DNA from: Bradyrhizobium sp. Ghvi
GTDB lineage: Bacteria > Pseudomonadota > Alphaproteobacteria > Rhizobiales > Xanthobacteraceae
DNA length: 64,000 nt
Reading direction: 5' to 3'
Assembly (NCBI RefSeq): GCF_900115265.1
Contig: NZ_FOVU01000015.1
Span: 1 to 64,000 of the forward strand
Shown piece by piece: positions 16,954 to 25,296 of the stretch (position 1 is the stretch's first letter; every line of letters starts with the position of its first letter). The position numbers and the translations under genes are program-made. The notes under the pieces are model-generated. The model ran no database searches, was not told where the DNA came from, and worked only from the letters and a program-made list of their open reading frames with translations.

Positions 16954-18677
16954 GCGATGCCTTCTTCGGGGATCGTAGCTGAATGACCTATCTGGTGGTC
17001 ACGCACCAGACGCGGCATGGCGGTGATAAGGCTCTTGGTATATTCAGACTGCGGATTGCGAAATATCTCTTCAGTGGCGCCACTATCGACGACTCTCCCC
17101 CGGCGCATAACGATGACGCGATCGCTGATGTGGCGAACGACACTGAGATCATGCGAGATAAAGAGATAACTTACGCCGAGGTGGTCCTTCAGATAGCCGA
17201 GCAGGTCCAAGACCTGGGCCTGGATCGAGACGTCAAGCGCCGAAACCGGTTCATCGCAGACGATGACGGCAGGATTTGGTCCGATCGCACGAGCGATCGC
17301 AACGCGCTGGCGCTGACCGCCCGAGAGCTCGAGCGGCCGCCGGCCCAATAAGGCCTCGGGTAGTCCGACCATGTCGAGCAGCTCGATAACGCGCTCCTGC
17401 CGCTTGCGCGGTGTCTCAACGCCGCTCGAAAGGCTGTCGGATATGATGCGTTCGACCGTCCAACGTGGATCAAACGAGCTAAGAGGATCCTGGTAAATGA
17501 TCGATATCGACCGCCGCCGGGCCCGCCGTTCGCGTTCGGCGAGCGTCGTCCAAGGCTGGCCTGCAAACTGAACGGCTCCCTCGTCAGGCTGCTCGAGCGC
17601 CAGGACCATGCGCGCCATCGTTGACTTTCCTGATCCGGACTCACCCACGATTCCCAAAGTTTCGCCGGATCTCAGTTCGAAGGAGACGCCGTTCACAGCC
17701 GCCCGTAAAGTGCCATCCGGGCCCTCGAAGCGCTTCACCAGACTTGCCGCTTCGAGCAGGATGGAACGAGATTTCGCCAGCGGTTGCACGGCTGGCTGCG
17801 TTTGCCGCCGAGCAGGAGAACGCATGACGGTCGATGGTGAGAGGCGTGAGCCGCGCGGCCGGCCTGATGGCACGGCGTCCAGCAGCTGCTTAGTATAGGG
17901 GTGCCCCGGATCTTTGAATATTTGGACGGCGTTGCCGCGTTCGACGACCTCGCCTCCTCGCATGACGAGGATCTCATCCGCCACGCGGGAGACCACGGCC
18001 AGATCATGACTGATCAGGATCAGACCCTTGCCCCTCGTTTTGGTCTCCTCAAGGAGTGACAGCACATGAGCTTGCGCCGTGACGTCGAGCGCGGTCGTCG
18101 GTTCGTCGGCGATTATGATGCGCGGATCGAGTGCAAGTGCCGAAGCGATGAGAGCCCGTTGACGCTGGCCGCCGGATAATTGATGCGGCAGCTGCTCGGC
18201 CTTGGTTTCGGGTTCAGGGACACCGACGAGCTTAAGGAGAGCAATGACGCGCTGCGTGAGCTCCTCGCGTGATGATACCGCGCGGTGGAGGAGCAAGCCT
18301 TCGCCAATCTCTTTGCCGATCCGGCGAAGCGGGTCAAGCGAGACGAGTGCATCCTGTAATACAAAGCCAATCTCGTTGCCGCGGATGCGCCGCCAGGCAC
18401 GATCGCTAAGACCTATCAGGTCCGTCCCGTCCAAGCTTAGCTGGCGTGCATGAACATTGGCGTTGCGACCAGCGAGGCCTATGAGAGCCCGCGCGGTCAC
18501 GCTCTTGCCCGAGCCGGATTCACCGACGATCGCAAGACACCGTCCCGGTCGGAGGGAGAAGGACATACTGCGCACAACCGCTTTCTCGTCGATAGCGCGC
18601 CCGAAGGAAACACGCAGCGAATCGACGGTGAGGAGGTCTGCCTGCTGCGAGACAGGCTTGGGACGAAGCTGCAACAT
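16950..18677 (-). CDS. Opp/Dpp-type ABC transporter, fused double ATPase (DppD-DppF)
   Basis: A 575-residue cytoplasmic protein made of two ABC ATPase domains in tandem. Each has a Walker A (GESGSGKS at about residues 55-62 and 340-350), the signature LSGGQRQR, and a Walker B (IIIADEPTTALD in the first, VIVCDEPVSALD in the second). Separate DppD and DppF proteins are fused here, as in GsiA/YejF. It powers the permeases encoded immediately upstream, with no gap. The order substrate-binding protein, permease, permease, ATPase identifies a peptide/nickel/opine-class importer. Confidence 0.92.
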   Translation of the reverse strand: MLQLRPKPVSQQADLLTVDSLRVSFGRAIDEKAVVRSMSFSLRPGRCLAIVGESGSGKSVTARALIGLAGRNANVHARQLSLDGTDLIGLSDRAWRRIRGNEIGFVLQDALVSLDPLRRIGKEIGEGLLLHRAVSSREELTQRVIALLKLVGVPEPETKAEQLPHQLSGGQRQRALIASALALDPRIIIADEPTTALDVTAQAHVLSLLEETKTRGKGLILISHDLAVVSRVADEILVMRGGEVVERGNAVQIFKDPGHPYTKQLLDAVPSGRPRGSRLSPSTVMRSPARRQTQPAVQPLAKSRSILLEAASLVKRFEGPDGTLRAAVNGVSFELRSGETLGIVGESGSGKSTMARMVLALEQPDEGAVQFAGQPWTTLAERERRARRRSISIIYQDPLSSFDPRWTVERIISDSLSSGVETPRKRQERVIELLDMVGLPEALLGRRPLELSGGQRQRVAIARAIGPNPAVIVCDEPVSALDVSIQAQVLDLLGYLKDHLGVSYLFISHDLSVVRHISDRVIVMRRGRVVDSGATEEIFRNPQSEYTKSLITAMPRLVRDHQIGHSATIPEEGIA

Positions 18678-19541
18678 TCACCCTTTTCCTTCCAGACGGT
18701 CCTGTAGATGGCGCCCGACAATGGTGAGGCTGACGGCAAACGTCGTCACTGCCAGACCGGGTATGATCTCCAGCCACCAGGCGTAGATCACATAATTGCG
18801 CCCGGCATTGAGCAGCGCGCCCCATTCAGGGGCCGGGGGAGCGACGCCAAGACCCAGAAAGGCAAGACCGGATGCCCAGATAATCGCCTGACCCACGCCG
18901 ATCGTCATCATTGCTGTCAGCGGGTTCATGGCGTTGGGAAGAATATGCCTCCAGACGATACGGGGAAATGGATGGCCCAGCACCTTGGCGGCCTCCACAT
19001 ACCCTGCCCCCTTGATGGAAAGCATCTGGCCTCTGATCATGCGCGCATAGCCTGGCGCTGTGCCGATCCCGACAGCTATGACTTCAGTCAATACCGATGG
19101 CCCAAAAACGCTCACAAACACGAGGGCGAGCAAGAGCGTTGGAATTGCGAAGAGCACGTCGACAATCCGACTGAGGATGCTGTCGAATACACCACCAGAA
19201 AGTGCGGCGGCGGCGCCGAAAACGATCGCAATGGACATGCTCAGCCCCGTCGCGCCAAGTCCGATGGCCAGGGATTGGCCTGCCCCCTCGACTACTCGAG
19301 AGTAAAGATCCCGGCCCAATTGATCAGTTCCGAACCAATGGGCGATCGACGGAGACTGCAATGACGATCTCAAATCAATAGCAAGCGGATCGTGCGTCTG
19401 CAGCACCTTTGGCGCCTTAGCCGCGAGGGCAAAGAGGCCAATGATGATGAGACAGACGGCAACTCGGAAGGGAACATGGCGGACGATTGCCAGGACTTCT
19501 TTGAGCGGCCGAGACACGGTGACTTCGGCAGACATGCTCAT
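18678..19541 (-). CDS. ABC transporter permease, DppC-like
   Basis: A 287-residue inner-membrane permease. The OppC-type N-terminal segment with the GTDQLGRDLYSR motif is at about residue 70, followed by the binding-protein-dependent permease domain (EAAKVLGHPFPRIVWRHILPN loop that contacts the ATPase). ATG 19541 overlaps the stop of the upstream permease gene (ATGA). The longer frame to 19751 is rejected, because its first 70 residues are Cys/Arg-rich and lie inside the upstream gene. Confidence 0.92.
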   Translation of the reverse strand: MSMSAEVTVSRPLKEVLAIVRHVPFRVAVCLIIIGLFALAAKAPKVLQTHDPLAIDLRSSLQSPSIAHWFGTDQLGRDLYSRVVEGAGQSLAIGLGATGLSMSIAIVFGAAAALSGGVFDSILSRIVDVLFAIPTLLLALVFVSVFGPSVLTEVIAVGIGTAPGYARMIRGQMLSIKGAGYVEAAKVLGHPFPRIVWRHILPNAMNPLTAMMTIGVGQAIIWASGLAFLGLGVAPPAPEWGALLNAGRNYVIYAWWLEIIPGLAVTTFAVSLTIVGRHLQDRLEGKG

Positions 19542-20485
19542 GTCAAGTTGATCCTCGGATCGACCACCCGGTAAGCCAGATCGACAATCACACTGACCAC
19601 CACGAATAGGCCTGCAGAGATCAAAACAGCTCCCGAGACAATCGGAACATCTCGCGAGGACGTTGCAGCGACAAGGACTCCACCTAGGCCTTGACGGGCG
19701 AAAACCACCTCGATCAAAATCGCGCCCGAAAGAAGTTTGCCGAGCGCCCAACCTGATAAAGTAATGCCGGGCAATGCGGCGTGGCGGAGGACATGGCGAA
19801 GCCTGACGCCGAAATCACTCATACCTCGGGCGCGCGCGGACGTAACGAACGGCTGCTCGAGCACGCGCGTGAACTCGTTCTGAACGACTTGTCCGAAAAA
19901 CCCCGACAGTTCAAGAGCCAACGCAAGTGTCGGCAGAACGAGCCCGATCGGCGAATTTCCACCGATGACCGGAAAAATGCGCAGCTTTACCGCAAATACA
20001 ACCAGCAGAATTGTGGCTAGCCAGTAAGGTGGCACGGTTGCCAAAACGACTTGCGTGTCATTGAGCAGCTTCGACCAAATGTTGTCCCTGCCGGCGATAA
20101 ACAAGGTTGTCAGGATTGCGATGATCCATGCGATCAGTAGCGCGGCGATCGCCAGAATAATCGTGGGGCCAATCTGTTCTGCGATGATCCCTGCGACAGG
20201 CCGATGCTGCTGGTACGATTCGCCAAGATCCCCATGCAGGATTCGCAATATGTACTTGCCGTACTGAACCGCGAGCGGTTGATCAAAGCCGTATTTCGCA
20301 TTGATCGCCGCAATTTCTGCTGAAGACGCCGGCCCGACGTTGCCACTCGTCACATTGATGATGATCTGGGCGCGATCCCCAGGCAACACACACTGAGTTA
20401 CGAACGCAAACGTTGCGGCAGCCCACACCACGGCCACTCCGGACAGTATCCGGCGCGCGAACCAAACAATGGGATGAGTCTTCAC
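19538..20485 (-). CDS. ABC transporter permease, DppB-like
   Basis: About 315 residues with six transmembrane segments. The OppB-type N-terminus (FARRILSGVAVVWAAATFAF and the periplasmic block with KYGFDQPLAVQYGKY) and the C-terminal coupling loop SARARGMSDFGVRLRHVL are clear. GTG 20485 lies just past the stop of the binding-protein gene and fits the first membrane helix. An ATG at 20536 inside that gene is the alternative. It forms the translocation pore with the DppC-like protein. Confidence 0.9.
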   Translation of the reverse strand: MKTHPIVWFARRILSGVAVVWAAATFAFVTQCVLPGDRAQIIINVTSGNVGPASSAEIAAINAKYGFDQPLAVQYGKYILRILHGDLGESYQQHRPVAGIIAEQIGPTIILAIAALLIAWIIAILTTLFIAGRDNIWSKLLNDTQVVLATVPPYWLATILLVVFAVKLRIFPVIGGNSPIGLVLPTLALALELSGFFGQVVQNEFTRVLEQPFVTSARARGMSDFGVRLRHVLRHAALPGITLSGWALGKLLSGAILIEVVFARQGLGGVLVAATSSRDVPIVSGAVLISAGLFVVVSVIVDLAYRVVDPRINLT

Positions 20486-20489
20486 GGCG

Positions 20490-22178
20490 TCATTTCTTGT
20501 CGTCAAAATGAGCGTCGTAGAAGACAGGTTCGCCAACTGACCCGCGGTCCAGCCAAACGTCTTTCAGGTTCGGCTTGATCGCCAAAGTTACGTCCAGCAC
20601 CGTGAGCCCAATCACAGGAGCGTCATCCACGATCTTCCGTTCCGCCTGCTGATAAAGGGCGGTACGGTCAGCCCCATTGAAATCCTGCTCCGCTTTTTGA
20701 ATGACGTCCCAAAGCATCAGGTCCTGGTACCGTGAGGGATTGAAGCGATTGGACTCGCCATTCTGATCGGGCTTCCACGAGATCCGGAATATTTCAGCGC
20801 CGGGGGCAACCCAATAGAGGAGAACGACCTCATAATCATCGGGCCCCAGGTTTTTTCCGGCGAAGAAATCAGCCGGATTGGTGGGCTGAAGACGTACGTC
20901 AAAACCGGCCGCCCTTGCCTGCTGCTGGATAACTTGCAAGGCTTGCTCGCCATCTGGCTTCAGAAAAGCGTTCGAATAGGAAATGCGCACGATGAGCGGG
21001 TTGCCGTTCTTGATACGAACGCCGTTAGAATTACGCTCAGTCCAACCCGCCTGATCAAGGAGCTGATTGGCTTTCCGAATATCGTACGCATAGGAGCGCC
21101 CGAGCTCATGCAGGTATTCCGGCGAGCTCTGACTTAGCGCACCGTTGCCTTCAAATGGTAAAGAGCCAAGGAAGGATGTGTCGACCGCGGCCTTTCGGTC
21201 AGTAGAATAGGCCAAGGCCTTGCGGACGAGCACGTCGTCAAATGGGGGCCGGGCCGTATACAACGCCAGGCGCAGAGGGGTGCCGCCGGTCAGGTGCCGC
21301 AATACTGCAAAACGGGAGTTGGCGTCCTTCCATGCGATGGCCGGGATATCGTATATGGCATCGGTCTCCCCCGTGATCAGCGAGCCGTATCGGACAGTCT
21401 GATCTGGCAGAAACTTCCAGCTGATCCCGTCAACGTAAGCCGGTCCTTGATGTTTCGCGGTGGCCGGCGCCGAATTGTAGTCAGGATTGCGGCGGAAGGT
21501 GACTTCCCGCCCATGACGCCACTTGTCGACAATGAATGGGCCTGAGCCGACAGGGTTCTCGCAATTCACCGCAAGTCCACGTTTGAGCGCGGATGGCGAG
21601 AGAATGCCTTGTGAGGATTGGGCGAGCACGTTTAGCAAGGGTTGGAATGGCACTTTCAAGATTACCTGTAACCTCAGAGGAGCGATTGCCCTTGCCGATT
21701 CGAAGCTATCGCTAAGATAAGGAGCGGCAGTCGGATTACGAAGATCGGGGTCGTTGCTGAGCCATCCGGTGATATTGTCAGCGACGGCCTGCGCATCGAG
21801 AGGAGTCCCATCCGTGAACTTCACATTCGGCTTTATCTCGAATGTGTATACCTTTTTGTCGTCCGAGATTGTCCATGACTCGGCCAACCATGGCACAAAC
21901 TTGCCATCCTCGCTGCGGGCAACCAGATTGTCGCTGTACTGGCGTTGCAGATACCATTGCTGCACCCACCCTCCGAACAGGCACGGCGGCTCTTGAAAAT
22001 GCCCGTAACGGATAACGCCTCCTGGCTTGACGTTGCCGGCCGGCGCCTCCTGTGCATGGCCACTCGGCGCGAACTGTGACAGGCTTTGGAGCACGAACAG
22101 GCCAGCCGCCACTTTTCTTCCGCGATGGTTCGACTGGCGAGTGAAACGCCTCGATGATTGCGTATTCGATAAAGACAT
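20490..22178 (-). CDS. ABC transporter substrate-binding protein, family 5 (peptide/nickel/opine)
   Basis: A 562-residue periplasmic binding protein with an N-terminal basic signal peptide (about residues 20-44, ending SGHAQE). The family-5 signature is seen as LAESWTISDDKKVYTFEIKPNVKFTDGTPL near residue 95, with further blocks GPFIVDKW and PFDDVLVRKALAYSTDRKA. ATG 22178 is chosen with GGAG 8 bases ahead; the 170-codon upstream extension runs inside the monooxygenase gene and is non-coding in style. The ligand is unknown. Pairing with an FMN monooxygenase hints at an organosulfur or amino-polycarboxylate type substrate. Confidence 0.9.
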   Translation of the reverse strand: MSLSNTQSSRRFTRQSNHRGRKVAAGLFVLQSLSQFAPSGHAQEAPAGNVKPGGVIRYGHFQEPPCLFGGWVQQWYLQRQYSDNLVARSEDGKFVPWLAESWTISDDKKVYTFEIKPNVKFTDGTPLDAQAVADNITGWLSNDPDLRNPTAAPYLSDSFESARAIAPLRLQVILKVPFQPLLNVLAQSSQGILSPSALKRGLAVNCENPVGSGPFIVDKWRHGREVTFRRNPDYNSAPATAKHQGPAYVDGISWKFLPDQTVRYGSLITGETDAIYDIPAIAWKDANSRFAVLRHLTGGTPLRLALYTARPPFDDVLVRKALAYSTDRKAAVDTSFLGSLPFEGNGALSQSSPEYLHELGRSYAYDIRKANQLLDQAGWTERNSNGVRIKNGNPLIVRISYSNAFLKPDGEQALQVIQQQARAAGFDVRLQPTNPADFFAGKNLGPDDYEVVLLYWVAPGAEIFRISWKPDQNGESNRFNPSRYQDLMLWDVIQKAEQDFNGADRTALYQQAERKIVDDAPVIGLTVLDVTLAIKPNLKDVWLDRGSVGEPVFYDAHFDDKK

Positions 22179-22221
22179 GTCCAAGCTCCAGGGCAATGAA
22201 TGCGGACGGGAAAAGTCAGCG

Positions 22222-23562
22222 TCAGACGGCTGACCTACTCGCCGTTCTTGCCGGTTCGACGTGAAGGGGAATTCCCAAATGCTCGCGCAATGTCTCTCCC
22301 CGATACTCTGTGCGAAACAGACCGCGCTTCTGGAGGAGGGGCACGACATGGTCGACGAAGGCCGCAGTGCCGTCGGCCAGTACGTCCGGAATGATGTTGA
22401 AACCATCGACCGCGCCAGCGCGGAACCAAGCCTCAATCGACCGGGCGATCTGCTCGGGCGCGCCCACGACCAAGCGGTGGCCAAAAGCTTGAACGCTGCT
22501 GATGATCTCGCGAACCGTCCGGCCTTGACGCGCCAGAGTTTCAATCGTGCGATGGTGACCCACAGAAAACGGAACGTTATCTGCATCGGGCAAAACCTCT
22601 TCCGGGATGGGCCTTTCGAGGTTGAGCTTCTCGACCGCCACGCCCATGCTTCGTGCAAGAGCGGCGGTGGCGCGCTCCAGATCGAGCAACTCGTCAAGTT
22701 GCTCTTTGCGACGAGCCGCCTCTTCTTCGGTTCCGCCGATGCAGGTGACTAGACCTGGGAGGATGAGCGGCGCCGCAGGGCGGCCGAATTGATGAGAGAG
22801 AGCACGCAGGCGCTCGGCCTCCTGCAGCGCCGCTGTCAAGTCTCCGGCTGCCGCAAACACGACATCTGCACTGCGGGCACCAAGCCGTAATCCGGGATCC
22901 GAACCGCCCGCTTGAACGATGACTGGACGACCTTGAGGCGAAGCGGGATGGGTAAGTGGGCCTCGGATGCCAAAACTATTCGTATCAGGGTCGAGCAGCC
23001 GGAATTGACTCTGATCTGCGTAAACTCCCCCCGCCTGGTCGGCGATGATCATCTCGCCACTCCAGCTCAGCCAGAGAGCACGGACGGTTTCAACAAAGTC
23101 CTCGGCGCGTCGGTAGCGATCCGCTCGTGCGACCTCTTGACCGCCAAAGTTCGCCACCGTCGCCGGGCTCGACGTCGTGACCGCGTTCCACGCGACGCGG
23201 CCACCGCTGATGACATCTAGCGATTGGAAACGCCGGGCAAGATTGTATGGCTCATTGTAGGTTGTCGATGCGGTGGCGATCAACCCAATCCGCTCCGTTT
23301 CGCGGGCAATCACAGTGAGAACCAGCGTAGGTTCGAGCCCATTGAGCGGCGGCTGGTGCGTAATGTCGGAATTTATCGCGGGGGTATCGGCGAGGAATAC
23401 GGCATCCAGCAGACCGTGCTCCGCAAGCTTCGCAGCCCTGACGTAGTGCTCGATATCAAAAAACGCGCTTGGATTTGTGCCCGGCCAGCGCCACGCGGCA
23501 GAGTGACCGCCAGCACCATGAAGATTTAAGCCGATATGGAGCATAGGGTTGACCGAAGACAT
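22222..23562 (-). CDS. FMN-dependent monooxygenase, NtaA/SnaA/DszA family (bacterial luciferase-like)
   Basis: A 446-residue TIM-barrel flavin monooxygenase. The N-terminus [21 protein letters not shown] and the blocks [29 protein letters not shown]-like and [14 protein letters not shown] are typical of the nitrilotriacetate/dibenzothiophene-sulfone monooxygenase family. These enzymes use FMNH2 from a separate reductase to cleave C-N or C-S bonds. ATG 23562 has GGAGG 4 bases ahead; a GTG at 23565 is too close to it. It is the first gene of the operon with the ABC importer, suggesting uptake and oxidation of the same compound. No reductase gene is seen nearby. Confidence 0.92.
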   Translation of the reverse strand: [446 protein letters not shown]

Positions 23563-25247
23563 CACACCTCCGAATGCAGCGGCGTCTTAGCCGCTCGATA
23601 CGTCTTGGCAATCCGACCATCGCCAGCGGTCTCGGCGACCATCCTGCCCCTTCTCGAAAGTCCGCCCTGAATGCCCGTGAACAGCCATATTGAGGAAACT
23701 AACAACAAGGCACTCGTTGGTGTGAGAGGGATATCACCAAAGACATTCTGGCTACCTCTTGGCACCTTCTCGCAGCGCTCGAGGCGCAGGAGGCCTTCGA
23801 CCATGACGCATGCCCACTGGCGCAAGGGCGCGTTCAACTCGATTCCAACGCTGAGCTGTTTCAAAACGGGTGCCTTCATATTTGCCCTGCACAGCTCATC
23901 AAGATGCCCGCCACTTTCTCTGGAAGGCGTTTTGGACGCCTCTTCGCGATCACAAACGCCTGGACTCCGCCGCCGATGCGAGCGCGGGTCACTTAAGGAT
24001 GTGTAGAGGTTGAAAGCAGCCAAACGCAATAGTTGAGTATTCCAATCTACTCTCCTCACTTGGCATCCTCTTCTCTCGCGATGTCTCTATCCTCTTCTTT
24101 CAAGAGGCTGGCCGCCGATCAGGCTCACGGATGACACCGACGCCGACGATCGCACCGGCTTCAATTTGCAGGATGGCCCCGAACCCGAGTGACATAAATT
24201 GATGCATTCGAGAACACATCAGACATTCGGCGCGACAATGTTGATCAGCAGCTTAGTTGCTGACTTTGGCAAATAAGCGCAGCCAGCAAGCTTGCGCTCG
24301 GAAACTATCTAATAATGCGATGAAACACTCAAAATACGCGATGCTCGTTGCAAGACAAGGCCTGGCTGATTGGAAAGGGCTCGGCCATCATTTGTCCGGC
24401 GACTATGTAGGTCGCGGAGCGGAGCAGTTATCCGGATCTCTGCGTGCACGTTAAGAAGTGCAACTTCGAGGAGGTGGTGACGAGACTTCATAGTCGGGAA
24501 CGGAAGCGGTAGTGATATTAGCCGGGCGCCGAGGCGCCAGTGATACACCGATGAAACGCGAAAGCGTGCCTGCCTCGCAATACAGTCAGTGGATTGGTCT
24601 GCGCCTGCAAAACGAGCACCGTTGGGCACGACGCATGTAGCTGCGGGCACCCCAATGTCAGCGATCGTCCCCCCAGCCGCCTGAAACGGATTGCTGATGC
24701 GGTCCCGGGATCGAATGCTTGGGCGCAAGCCGAACCCGCCTCTTCAACAGAGCAAATTGGCAAGAGCCATCCAGCCCGGCATCCGGCGTGTGTCGAGACG
24801 TAACGAGAATGTTTGTGGCGGCCACGGCGCCAAGCGGCGATCAACCTGTAGAAAGCGAGCCGACAGAGCAGCCCCCCTTCGGTAGCGGATTGTCGAACTC
24901 GGCGCATTGTTGGCAATGAGATAGGAGCTTCGTCTAACGCATTTTGGCAAATAGCCGATGCTGGATTTGCTATCCCCCAAGCAGCAAGGCAATCTACGGC
25001 ACACCGAATGCCGCGCTCGCTCTCTAGCAATTACCTGCTCCAGCATTTGAAAGGAGCAGACAGAATGACGGCATACTCAATGGCCTTGCAAGATTTACGC
25101 GCAGACAATCCTGGGCGGCCGGCTATTGGAGATAACCACGGCCGCAGGATGCATTGTCCGATGATCTTATGCCCTTTAGGACAAATTCGTCGATCGAAGG
25201 ATGCAGCACGCTCGAAGAAGGGACTAGCCCCGCCCTAGTTCGGTGTC
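23563..25247. other. 1.68-kb stretch without a supportable gene
   Basis: A minus-strand frame (24059-23562) runs up to the monooxygenase start and overlaps its ATG, and others of up to 170 codons occur, but none has recognisable motifs. The sequence probably holds the promoter of the monooxygenase/ABC operon and old relics. Confidence 0.4.
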
Positions 25248-25279
25248 ATGTCAGGTTTTGGAAAGCTAATGTTCGTAGC
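25248..25279 (+). promoter_or_regulatory. tts box of the repeat-built effector gene
   Basis: Reads GTCAGGTTTTGGAAAGCTAA from 25250, a near-perfect core. It ends 18 bases before the start codon at 25297. Confidence 0.85.
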
Positions 25280-25296
25280 GATGGAACTGGAGAGCG

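Noticed and set aside
23755-23772. TGGCAC-N5-CGCA as a sigma-54 (-24/-12) promoter
   Set aside because: The -12 GC element is poor and no plus-strand gene follows.
23562-24059. 165-codon minus-strand frame overlapping the monooxygenase start
   Set aside because: No motif; the Shine-Dalgarno of the monooxygenase lies inside it, but the sequence itself does not look like a protein family.
24518-25030. 170-codon minus-strand open frame
   Set aside because: Unlikely composition, no motif, no ribosome site.
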